Below, in pieces: positions 1 to 7,557 of a DNA stretch of 30,855 nucleotides; the first letter of the stretch is position 1, and every line of letters starts with the position of its first letter. The DNA is taken from assembly GCA_030560485.1 (NCBI GenBank), contig JAKTTS010000146.1, forward strand, positions 1-30,855, given 5' to 3'. This DNA is from Ascoidea tarda (nom. inval.). Taxonomy: Eukaryota > Ascomycota > Saccharomycetes > Ascoideales > Ascoideaceae. The notes below the pieces were generated by a model, which saw nothing but the letters and a program-made list of their open reading frames with translations, had not been told where the DNA came from and made no database searches. The position numbers were made by a program, and so were the translations under genes.

Positions 1-12
1 CTCTTCCGATCT
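1..12. other. Illumina adapter remnant at contig end
   Basis: The first 12 bases, CTCTTCCGATCT, equal the 3' end of the standard Illumina TruSeq adapter that joins the insert. They are most simply untrimmed adapter, not yeast DNA. They happen to keep the reading frame of the following gene open and would add four false residues (LFRS). Confidence 0.85.
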
Positions 13-858
13 CTGAGTAACAATCCCAATAAAAATGACTCTAACAAATCAAAATCAAAGTCAAAGAGCAATTGGAATATACTAACAAAGTTGTATGATC
101 CATCTTCTTTCCTTTCCAATGATAAAACATCCTCAAATAATACCACTAACCCTAATAACTCCAATGAGAAAAATGTAACTGATACCAATAACGACAAAAA
201 CCTAAAAATAATAAAAGAAGATTATAAAGAATGTTGGGAAACTTGGAATATCAAAATAAAAGTCTTATCTGACTTTGAGTCTCCAAGCGAAATTAATAAT
301 CTAACTTTAAATATTAATAATTTATCCTTCAACAACAATATCCACAATAACAACAACAGCAGCAATAACAATAATAATAATAATAATAATAATAATATTC
401 TACTCAATAGTAACAACAATAATATTAATTGTAACAATTACAACGAATACAACAACTTTAATGACGATAATAATTTCAACACAATATTTAATGATCCACA
501 TATGAATAACATTGATAACCAGTTAATTTCAAATATAACTTCAAATATAACCTCAAATTTAACAACACATTTAATATCCAACTCTAACTCAAATTCAAAC
601 TCAAATTCTATAGAAAGTGATTCAAACGAACTAATTTATTTTGCAAATGAATTTGAAAACATTTTATTACAAATAATATCCTCAAGTGAATCAACTTACG
701 ACGATATTCCTCCAATATACTCCACAGATTGCTCTCCTTTTCCCTATTCAATAATAGTTAACGATTTTCAAAATGCTTCCTCCTCCTCTATAATAAATAA
801 TAGTGATGATAATTGGAGTGAATTAATCAATAAAATGGTTCCTGATCCAACTTCCTAA
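13..858 (+). CDS. Asn/Ser-rich protein, C-terminal part only
   Basis: An open frame enters from the left edge and stops at 856-858, so only the last ~281 residues of a protein are present and its start lies outside. No domain is recognised. The piece starts with a short Lys/Ser-rich run, has a non-repetitive patch around the motif KEDYKECWETWNIKIKV, then long Asn runs and Asn/Ser repeats. It ends with a more ordinary acidic stretch containing ELIYFANEFENILLQI. Such Asn-rich tails are common in yeast transcription factors, kinases and RNA-binding proteins, so composition alone does not name it. Non-random sequence between the Asn tracts and the persistence of the frame support a real gene. It converges on the BAR-SH3 gene 304 bases away. 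Confidence 0.7.
   Translation: MSNNPNKNDSNKSKSKSKSNWNILTKLYDPSSFLSNDKTSSNNTTNPNNSNEKNVTDTNNDKNLKIIKEDYKECWETWNIKIKVLSDFESPSEINNLTLNINNLSFNNNIHNNNNSSNNNNNNNNNNNILLNSNNNNINCNNYNEYNNFNDDNNFNTIFNDPHMNNIDNQLISNITSNITSNLTTHLISNSNSNSNSNSIESDSNELIYFANEFENILLQIISSSESTYDDIPPIYSTDCSPFPYSIIVNDFQNASSSSIINNSDDNWSELINKMVPDPTS
347..396 (+). repeat. AAC/AAT trinucleotide tract (poly-Asn)
   Basis: AAC, AGC and AAT triplets in the coding frame give an Asn-rich run with a few Ser; the last ~30 bases are pure AAT. Replication slippage is likely, so length may vary between strains. Confidence 0.9.
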
Positions 859-1162
859 TGATCAATCAACTCTCAACATACAATAATATAACAATAGAAT
901 TATACATTTTTTCATGCTTTTTTTTTTTTGTTTTTTTTTTGTTTTTTTTATACAAATTTCTATTAAAAAAAAATTTGTTATTAAATTTGTTATTAAATTA
1001 TACATTAAATCTATAAATCTCATTCTTCATTGCTCATTAAAATAATCTATGTTTTCATTAGTTTAAATTTTTAGGTTTTTTAGGTTTTTTATTTCATTCT
1101 ATTTCATTCTATTTCATTTTATTTTATTCTATTTCATTCTGTTTCATTTTGTTTCACTTTAA
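859..1162. other. Convergent intergenic region, T-rich
   Basis: This lies between two stop codons. It holds poly-T runs near 919-950, a duplicated 13-base AT unit around 970-998, and about seven imperfect copies of a 10-base unit like ATTTCATTCT at about 1088-1157. It presumably carries both 3' ends. No gene is seen. Confidence 0.7.
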
Positions 1163-2653
1163 TCAAAACTCAACTTGAACATAATTAGCAGGAAATAATC
1201 CTCTTACACCTTGAGCATTCTCTCCAACCCACCATCCACACTTATCACTATCATCAATAATCTTGATTTTTTCATTTTTAAACAGATTCAAATCTCCGTT
1301 TTCTTTTGGTTCATAATCAAATTTTGCGATGCAGTATTTAATTTTATGACTATTATGATTTTCATTATTTTTTTCATCATTATCATTATCATTATCATTA
1401 GTATTATCATGATAAAATATATCATAGTTATTAATACCAATACTAATATTAGTACTGTTACAATCATTTTCTTGGATGATTTTTCTGTTGCGATTTAATA
1501 TCATTGGAGAAGACAATTTATTTAAAAAGTTTTTTTTAAAATTAACTATGTTTAAGTTTTGAATTAGATCAACGGCTGGTGAATGATTTAATTTAAAATT
1601 TTTAACTAGTAATTGATAAAAATTTTGATTATTAATATTAACATCCTTTAGTTTAATTAGGTTACTGTTAATTAAGTTTAAGGAGCTGTTGAATTGAGAA
1701 TAAATTTTAATTTGTAGAGTATAAAATTGGCACATTGAGAGAAAAATAAAAATCTGAAATAATTTCAAGAAAACATCCAATTCATTTTTGATTAAATTAT
1801 TTAAATTTTGGAATCTTTGTAAGGAAGATTGTAGTTTAAATTTAAAATTGATGATGTTAGATTGAATGTTTTGATCGACAGGAACGCTTTTAATAATTAA
1901 TTTATTTTTGTATCTTTCAAAGGATTTAAAATCAGAAGATAAGTGATTTAATAGGGAATTTCTTTTTTTTATTTTTTTTTTAATAAATTTAATAAAAGAT
2001 AATAGGATATTGAAATTGTAATTAAACTTGATTGAAAATTTATTCAATAATTTGATTATAATGGGCTCGATGTTTTGTGAAATTTCTAAATTAATGTTTT
2101 TAATTTTCGTTGAATTTAAGGACTGATCTTGAATTTCGTTATTGATATTATTAATTTGGGAAAGATTATTGTTATCGAATGCAGTGTTGTAAATTGATAA
2201 AGTTGCAGAATTGACTGGTTTGATTAGATCGAAAAATAATGAGTTTATATTTTTAAAATGGATCAAGTTGATTAGCATTGAATTTGAAAAGTTTTGGTAA
2301 TAGATTTTTAAATGTTTTAAATTTTTTTCAAAATCTAGGAACAATTGGTTCAAAAGATTGAAGTCGTTGTCAAATATGGGGAAAAGATTGTTCCAATTTG
2401 AGTCTATAATAATAATATTATTATTATTGACATTATTGACATTATTGACATTATTGACATTATTGACATTATCGATAATGATGTCATCAATGCTATTATT
2501 TATATTGGGATCTTTTATAGCGATGGGTTTTTTTTTATATTTATTTATGATATTATTGGTTGATTTTTGTGATAAACTGATCAACGAATGTTTGATATCA
2601 TCCCAATTAAGATCGTTATTATGATTGAGTTTTGATGTTTTAATTTTATCCAT
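1163..2653 (-). CDS. BAR-domain and SH3-domain protein (Rvs167/Hob1-like)
   Basis: The 496-residue protein starts at an ATG (2651-2653). The last ~60 residues are a clear SH3 domain: an ALYDY-like AKFDYEP, the acidic NGDLNL, the paired WW, and a closing GLFPANYVQ. Residues ~80-350 are helical and Lys/Leu/Asn-rich, with KKKIKKRNSLLNHLSSDFKS followed by LKLFQIFIFLSMCQFYTLQ, resembling the second and third helices of a BAR domain. BAR-SH3 proteins of this family bend membranes and link them to actin patches during endocytosis. The layout is like Rvs167 or S. pombe Hob1, but the sequence is diverged and the Pro-rich linker of Rvs167 is missing, so it may be a paralogue. An Asn-Val repeat lies at residues ~63-77. 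SH3 assignment is firm; the BAR assignment is inference. Confidence 0.8.
   Translation of the reverse strand: MDKIKTSKLNHNNDLNWDDIKHSLISLSQKSTNNIINKYKKKPIAIKDPNINNSIDDIIIDNVNNVNNVNNVNNVNNNNIIIIDSNWNNLFPIFDNDFNLLNQLFLDFEKNLKHLKIYYQNFSNSMLINLIHFKNINSLFFDLIKPVNSATLSIYNTAFDNNNLSQINNINNEIQDQSLNSTKIKNINLEISQNIEPIIIKLLNKFSIKFNYNFNILLSFIKFIKKKIKKRNSLLNHLSSDFKSFERYKNKLIIKSVPVDQNIQSNIINFKFKLQSSLQRFQNLNNLIKNELDVFLKLFQIFIFLSMCQFYTLQIKIYSQFNSSLNLINSNLIKLKDVNINNQNFYQLLVKNFKLNHSPAVDLIQNLNIVNFKKNFLNKLSSPMILNRNRKIIQENDCNSTNISIGINNYDIFYHDNTNDNDNDNDEKNNENHNSHKIKYCIAKFDYEPKENGDLNLFKNEKIKIIDDSDKCGWWVGENAQGVRGLFPANYVQVEF
2423..2467. repeat. 9-base tandem repeat, five copies, in coding sequence
   Basis: Five perfect copies of ATTATTGAC encode a Val-Asn-Asn repeat near the N-terminus of the BAR-SH3 protein. 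Perfect copies suggest recent expansion. Confidence 0.95.
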
Positions 2654-2720
2654 TTTATAGAGCAGAGTAGCAAGAAAGTGGAATTAAGTTTTTAAATTTA
2701 GTGTTTTGAATTTACAAGCT

Positions 2721-2760
2721 TTTTGAAGTATCTGAAGTACCTGAAGTATCTGAAGTATTT
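2721..2760. repeat. 10-base imperfect tandem repeat
   Basis: About four copies of a TCTGAAGTAT-like unit lie 70-110 bases upstream of the BAR-SH3 start codon. Confidence 0.8.
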
Positions 2761-4260
2761 AAAGTATTATCTGAAACAGTTTTTTTCTTTGCAAAGTATT
2801 TTTAAATTTTATTTAACTGTTTGGCGTTTTATGTGAATCTTCTTCTTTGAACTATTTTAAAATTGAAATGATTTTAGGTTCTTATAGAATGAGAAGGATT
2901 TTGAATGGATATAACAAGTAAAGAAACCGGGAGTATAACAAACACAAGTTAAAGGGCAATTTGAAATATAAAATAGCTCAATAGATCCAGATAACTAAAT
3001 GATAAGGTAGTGATTAGTTTAGTGGAAATGTTTTTATAACAGCTGGATTAAAAGGAAATATAAGTCCAAGTTTAATTGTAATAGAATAAGTAAAGAAAGG
3101 ATGGAAGAAAAAGTTTTTAGGATAAAAGAATAAAAACCGATTAGGAAACTTAAAGACAAAAGGTTAAAGAATACGCAAAGGGCTGCCAAACTGTTGTTTT
3201 CTAAACATTCAGAGAACTCGTTTGTGGAATTTCATGAAACTGTTGATGAACCAAACACCAATACGAATATTATTGAAAAGCGATTAAAAAGATACTGTTT
3301 AAATGCTCCGAAACAATTTGTGTTTGTGAGACCAGCAAACAGTGGAAATGGATAAAATTGCTGCCTGGTGGGAAGAAAAGAGAGTACAATCGCAAGCACC
3401 AGAACCGTCAGGCTGTTGGCGATGGTGCTGAAGCCAGCTAAGTGAATAGACGCAGCAAACAAGCAGTGGCCAAAGGAAGTCAGAGCATTATAACCCCAAG
3501 ACCCAACACTTATACGTCTGGAAGGTCGCCAGAGCAGTATATGCTCGCCAGATCGGGAATATATACCTACAGCGTTCCATTGTGACGGATGCATTCCAGA
3601 TTGCGCACATCACCGCAGCACACACACACCACAGCACACATTCACCACTGCATGCGTAAGTGTGCGGCAGAGCGCGCAGTCTGCATTGGGAAGAAAAGTG
3701 GGATGGAGGTGGCGCGTTCTGCCTGATCGGGACGCAGAGTAAGACACAACACCTCCAGCACCAAAACCCGGAAAGAAACCAGAAACGAGAGCGATGAGCT
3801 GAGCACTGCTAATGGAGGAGAAGCACGACCTGCGAACACTCCTTCCTCGCACACCACAACAAAGCAACTGCCTGCTGTTTGGATCGGTGGTGGTTGTGGG
3901 CGCCGGCACATTACCCGTTGTTTCTGGCAGCGAATAATTATGGAATAATCTCCTCAGTGTCAAGAGCATACGCTGCGAAAAACCCCAGATTTCAGTTGGT
4001 GCTGCTGATGAGCGTCCGTCTAGTAGAGGTGTCACGGATCGGCCAGATAGTGAGTGCTCACTTGGATGCACACCCGTGCTGTCCGTACAATTTGGGGTTT
4101 TGACTTTTTTCACTGTCTGATTTTTTTTTCTTCGTTTTTTCATTGGAATTTGGTGGGTTTTTTTTTGAGTAGACAATTGGTGAAGACCTGGAGGATAAAC
4201 ATTTTGTTTCTTCCTAGCTTTTACTCGCTTCTAGCTCACTTGCAGCTCTCTTCCAAATCA

Positions 4261-4268
4261 TATATAAA
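4261..4268 (+). promoter_or_regulatory. TATA box of ALT1
   Basis: TATATAAA sits about 190 bases before the ALT1 ATG, followed by a T/C-rich, ATG-poor stretch like a yeast initiation region. Position and sequence fit a TATA element. Confidence 0.55.
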
Positions 4269-4370
4269 CCACTTCAATTGCCTTTTTTCTTTGGTGTTCT
4301 TGGTTTTCTTCTAATCATCTCTGGCTTTTTCTGCATTTCATCCCAACGGCTGCTTTTTAATATTCCTTAT

Positions 4371-4396
4371 TACTAATCTACTTCATTTCGCCCCAG
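4371..4396 (+). promoter_or_regulatory. Possible branch site and 3' splice site upstream of ALT1
   Basis: TACTAAT (4371-4377) is followed by a pyrimidine-rich stretch ending in CCCCAG (4396), the spacing and order of a yeast intron end. No convincing donor could be paired with it; GTAAGT at 3656 gives the wrong frame for the ALT1 ATG. It could end a 5'-leader intron or be chance. Confidence 0.25.
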
Positions 4397-4454
4397 TATA
4401 TCCACATATTTACTTCCTCCAACCTTCTTCTGTTTTTACAAATCTCTTATCAAT

Positions 4455-5927
4455 ATGACTCAACAAAAAATCAATCTCAACTTCAAACCTGCACCAAAAT
4501 TAACTACTGATGATTTAAACCCCTTAGCAATCAATGCCAAATACGCTGTTCGTGGTAAAATCGCTGCCAGGGCTGAAGAATTGAAAGAAATCCTTAAAAA
4601 AGATCCATCATCTGTTCCCTTCCCAGAAGTCATCAACTGTAACATTGGTAACCCACAGCAATTAGACCAAAAGCCTTTAACTTTCTATAGAAGTGTTTTG
4701 TCTTTATTGCAATCCCCAAGTTTATTGAAAAACGAAAACATCTCAGAACTTTTCCCTGCTGACGTTATCCAAAGAGCCACTGATTTAGTCTCTAATATTG
4801 GCTCAATTGGTGCTTATTCAAACTCTCAAGGTGTTAAATACATCAGAGAAAGAGTAGCTGATTTCATCTCCAAAAGAGATGGTGAACCATCCTCCCCAAA
4901 CGATGTCTTCTTAACCTCTGGTGCCTCTACTGCTGTTAACTACCTATTGACTGCTTTATGTGTTGGTAACGATACCGGTTTATTAATTCCAATCCCACAA
5001 TACCCTCTTTATACCGCTACTTTGGCTCTTAATAACTCCAACCCAATTCCTTATTACTTAAATGAGGAAAACAATTGGTCAACTGACCCAATTCAAATCA
5101 CTCAAGCTATTGAAGAAAATTTGAAAAAGGGCATCAAAATCAACGGTTTAGTGGTCATTAACCCAGGTAACCCAACTGGTGCCATCTTAGAAGAATCTGA
5201 TATCAGAGATTTGATCACAATTGCCGCCAAATACGGTTTCGTCTTAATTGCTGATGAAGTTTATCAAGAAAACATCTTCAATGGTAAATTCGTCTCATTT
5301 AAAAAAGTCTTGAGAGTCTTACAAAGGGAAAATCCAGATGGCAAATATGACAATGTCCAATTAGCTTCCCTACACTCTACTTCAAAGGGTGTTTCTGGTG
5401 AATGTGGCCAAAGAGGTGGTTATATGGAATTGGTTGGTTTCGACCCTGCTGTTGAAGCCGTCATTCTTAAACTCGCTTCCATCTCTTTATGTTCCTCTGT
5501 TTCTGGTCAAAGTTTGGTTGAATTGATGTGCAACCCACCAACCCAAGGTGAATCATCTTACGAATTAGATCACACTGAAAGATTAAACATCCACAACGGT
5601 TTGAACGAAAGAGCCACTTCCTTATGGAAGAGTTTCCAAAATATGAAAGGTGTTTCATGCATCAAACCACAAGGTGCTATGTATTTGTTCCCAAAGATCA
5701 CAATTCCAGAAAAGGCTATTGCAAAAGCTATTGAATTGGGTGAACAACCTGATGAATACTACTGTTCTCAATTGTTAGAAAACACTGGTATTTGTGCTGT
5801 TCCAGGTTCTGGTTTCGGCCAAAAGAAAGGTACCTACCACGTTAGAACTACCTTCTTAGCTCCAGGTACCTCATGGGTTAAGAGATGGGAAGATTTCCAC
5901 AACAAATTTATCGAAGATTTCTCATAA
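4455..5927 (+). CDS. ALT1: Alanine aminotransferase
   Basis: This 490-residue fold-type I PLP enzyme interconverts alanine and 2-oxoglutarate with pyruvate and glutamate. Family marks are present: the N-terminal NPLAINAKYAVRGKIAARAE typical of the alanine transaminase subgroup, INCNIGNPQQL (60-70), NPGNPTG (237-243), ADEVYQ (266-271), and HSTSKGVSGECGQRGG with Lys311 as the likely PLP-binding lysine. The length matches the cytosolic S. cerevisiae Alt2 (507) more than the precursor Alt1 (592), and no mitochondrial presequence follows this ATG. The frame upstream is open only to a TAA at 4374-4376, with no ATG. It is the least AT-biased and most codon-biased gene here (many GGT, GCT, CCA), so it is probably highly expressed. 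It converges on APS3. Confidence 0.95.
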   Translation: MTQQKINLNFKPAPKLTTDDLNPLAINAKYAVRGKIAARAEELKEILKKDPSSVPFPEVINCNIGNPQQLDQKPLTFYRSVLSLLQSPSLLKNENISELFPADVIQRATDLVSNIGSIGAYSNSQGVKYIRERVADFISKRDGEPSSPNDVFLTSGASTAVNYLLTALCVGNDTGLLIPIPQYPLYTATLALNNSNPIPYYLNEENNWSTDPIQITQAIEENLKKGIKINGLVVINPGNPTGAILEESDIRDLITIAAKYGFVLIADEVYQENIFNGKFVSFKKVLRVLQRENPDGKYDNVQLASLHSTSKGVSGECGQRGGYMELVGFDPAVEAVILKLASISLCSSVSGQSLVELMCNPPTQGESSYELDHTERLNIHNGLNERATSLWKSFQNMKGVSCIKPQGAMYLFPKITIPEKAIAKAIELGEQPDEYYCSQLLENTGICAVPGSGFGQKKGTYHVRTTFLAPGTSWVKRWEDFHNKFIEDFS

Positions 5928-6471
5928 TTTTAATTTGGATGTTTAATGTTAATAAATTTTTATTACAAAATGGTTATATTTTATTTATTTGTTTCTTTAT
6001 TTTTATTTTTTGTTTCTATATATTTTATATACTTTATTAGATAATGAATTAATCTCTATTTCTTTTTTTGTTTTCACTTCCATGTTCATGTCTATGTTTA
6101 TGGTCATGGTCATTTTAGTTTTATTATTGTTATTTTGATTATTACTAATAAAATGAGAAATTATAAACCTTATTTTTGTCCATTGATTCAACACATCGAA
6201 CAAACAGTTTTGATTTGATAACCGTTATGCAATGTAACTTGTGTTTTCCTTAATTACCCTAAAATCTTAATATCATCACCCTAAATCTTAATTTCTAATT
6301 TTCAAAATAATTTGTGGAGTAAAAACTAGCCAATAGTATTATCAAAGCAAAATAAAAACATAATTTTACAATTGTTATCAATATTATCAACATTATTGAT
6401 TATTATTGATTATTATTTTTTTTATTATCAGAAATCATCTAAAATCATCTAAATTAATTCAGATTTTTAAT
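5928..6471. other. Convergent intergenic region ALT1 / APS3
   Basis: This is about 540 bases of AT-rich sequence with AATAAA at 5951-5956, a plausible 3'-end positioning element for ALT1, and short ATTGATT-type repeats near 6395-6425. No coding sequence is supported. Confidence 0.6.
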
Positions 6472-7088
6472 TTAACGACCTGGCCAACTTAATCCACCCA
6501 TTCGTGTATCCCTTGCCATTGCTTGGAAAATACTTGAAGGGCTTGGAAATGAACTTGTTGATGATAAATTCTTAGTTTTTTGACTATTAAGCTCGTCAAC
6601 AGCTGCTACAATTCTTGAAATGTTTGTATCAATCACCATACCGCCCTGAACAATCTCATCTAAAACTGTTTCCAAAACTTGCCAGCCAAATACTAAATCC
6701 AACTCACAAACTTCCTGAAAGCATTGATCCAAACATTCAACAAAAACCTGGATTAAATCTAATATACCTAACTCACTTTCTTGCTCATCCACTATAAACA
6801 CGAAATATAGTGTAGCATAGTGTCTATAAATGACTCGAATATCATCGTAACCCTCTAATAAAGGAGGCGGTGTTAAAAAAGAGCATTGATCTGAAGGTCT
6901 TTGTGAAACCAATTGATGAACTTGTCGTAACAATAATCTTTGAGTCGATATGTCTACTGGAGTATAGAATTTAAGCAAACGAGGTAGACCATCATTATTA
7001 ACTGTGAACAAAAGAGAGTTAGCAAAAGATGTGGCAATTACCGAAAATCAAATCAAAAAAACGTACATATCAATACTGAATGAATCAT
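6472..7088 (-). CDS. APS3: AP-3 adaptor complex sigma subunit (spliced)
   Basis: Joined as complement(6472..7001, 7067..7088), the product is 183 residues. Exon 1 is only 22 bases and encodes MIHSVLI plus one base of the next codon. Exon 2 continues FNNDGLPRLLKFYTP, giving the small-chain longin start typical of sigma-3. Further marks are DIRVIYRHYATLYFVFIVDE, ESELGILDLIQVFVE, VCELDLVF and GGMVIDTNISRIV. AP-3 carries cargo such as alkaline phosphatase and Vam3 from the Golgi straight to the vacuole. The C-terminal ~45 residues after the core are Ser-rich and end in GGLSWPGR. The longest unspliced frame begins mid-protein, so a gene finder without splicing would truncate it. Very confident of family and of the splice, which restores the conserved MIH..LIFNN start. 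Confidence 0.95.
7002..7066 (-). other. 65-nt spliceosomal intron in APS3
   Basis: The donor is GTACGT (7066-7061), the branch site TGCTAAC, and the acceptor a pyrimidine-rich TTTTGTTCACAG ending at 7002. Removing it joins T to TT to make the Phe codon expected in the family. The intron contains an in-frame stop if retained. Confidence 0.92.
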
Positions 7089-7557
7089 AGCTACAGTGAG
7101 ACTGAAGCAGGAGAAGCAAAAACAGCAGCGATGGCAAAGAATGCTGTTTCTGGTTCTTCTGCCAGTTTCAGGGGAGTTCCGACGTATGCACGTGCACGCA
7201 GCAATGGTTGTCGGAAAAGTGCCGAGGAAATAGTCGGAAGTGGAGAACAAGCATTGATTGAAAAATCTATAAAGGTGAACACAAAAAAGAGAACAAAATG
7301 AATAAAAATAATTAAATTAAATATCAGTCGTATATGACTAATGGAAAAAAAAATGATGATAAATGAGAAAAAACAAACAAACAAAATTTAAGAACAACAT
7401 GAAAAAAAAAATACAAATGACAGTCAGAAAAAATGAATTGGATTTAAGACTGCTTGGTTGCTAGAAATGAAATCAGAATTAAAAGATACATTGGTTAGTA
7501 ATAGTTGGTACGATTTTAGTTGATTTTTCTCTAATGAATTTGGTTGGTTTAAAAAAT
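7089..7557. other. APS3 promoter and EKI1 3' region
   Basis: The first ~160 bases are GC-richer and hold a palindromic GCACGTGC at 7188-7195. The rest is A-rich and presumably contains the EKI1 terminator. No gene is supported. Confidence 0.6.
7189..7194. promoter_or_regulatory. CACGTG E-box upstream of APS3
   Basis: CACGTG with G/C flanks lies about 100 bases before the APS3 ATG. This core is bound by yeast bHLH factors such as Cbf1 and Pho4. Use in vivo is inferred only. Confidence 0.45.

Larger units (their letters stand above)
2654..4454. other. Long divergent promoter region, BAR-SH3 / ALT1
   Basis: This 1.8-kb gap between two divergent starts holds no convincing gene. The left third is AT-rich. 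From about 3400 to 4090 it becomes GC-rich (a hand count of 3841-3900 gives 34 of 60 G+C), then T-rich up to the ALT1 start. A 10-base repeat (TCTGAAGTAT and variants) covers 2721-2760. An open minus-strand frame in the GC-rich part is treated under findings. Confidence 0.7.

Noticed and set aside
1211-1498. Plus-strand 95-codon frame opposite the SH3 gene
   Set aside because: It is an Ile/Phe-rich reverse reading of Asn/Asp codons of the BAR-SH3 gene.
3656-4396. Intron from GTAAGT at 3656 to CAG at 4396 joined to ALT1
   Set aside because: The only nearby ATG (3652) gives a frame that does not match ALT1 and soon stops.
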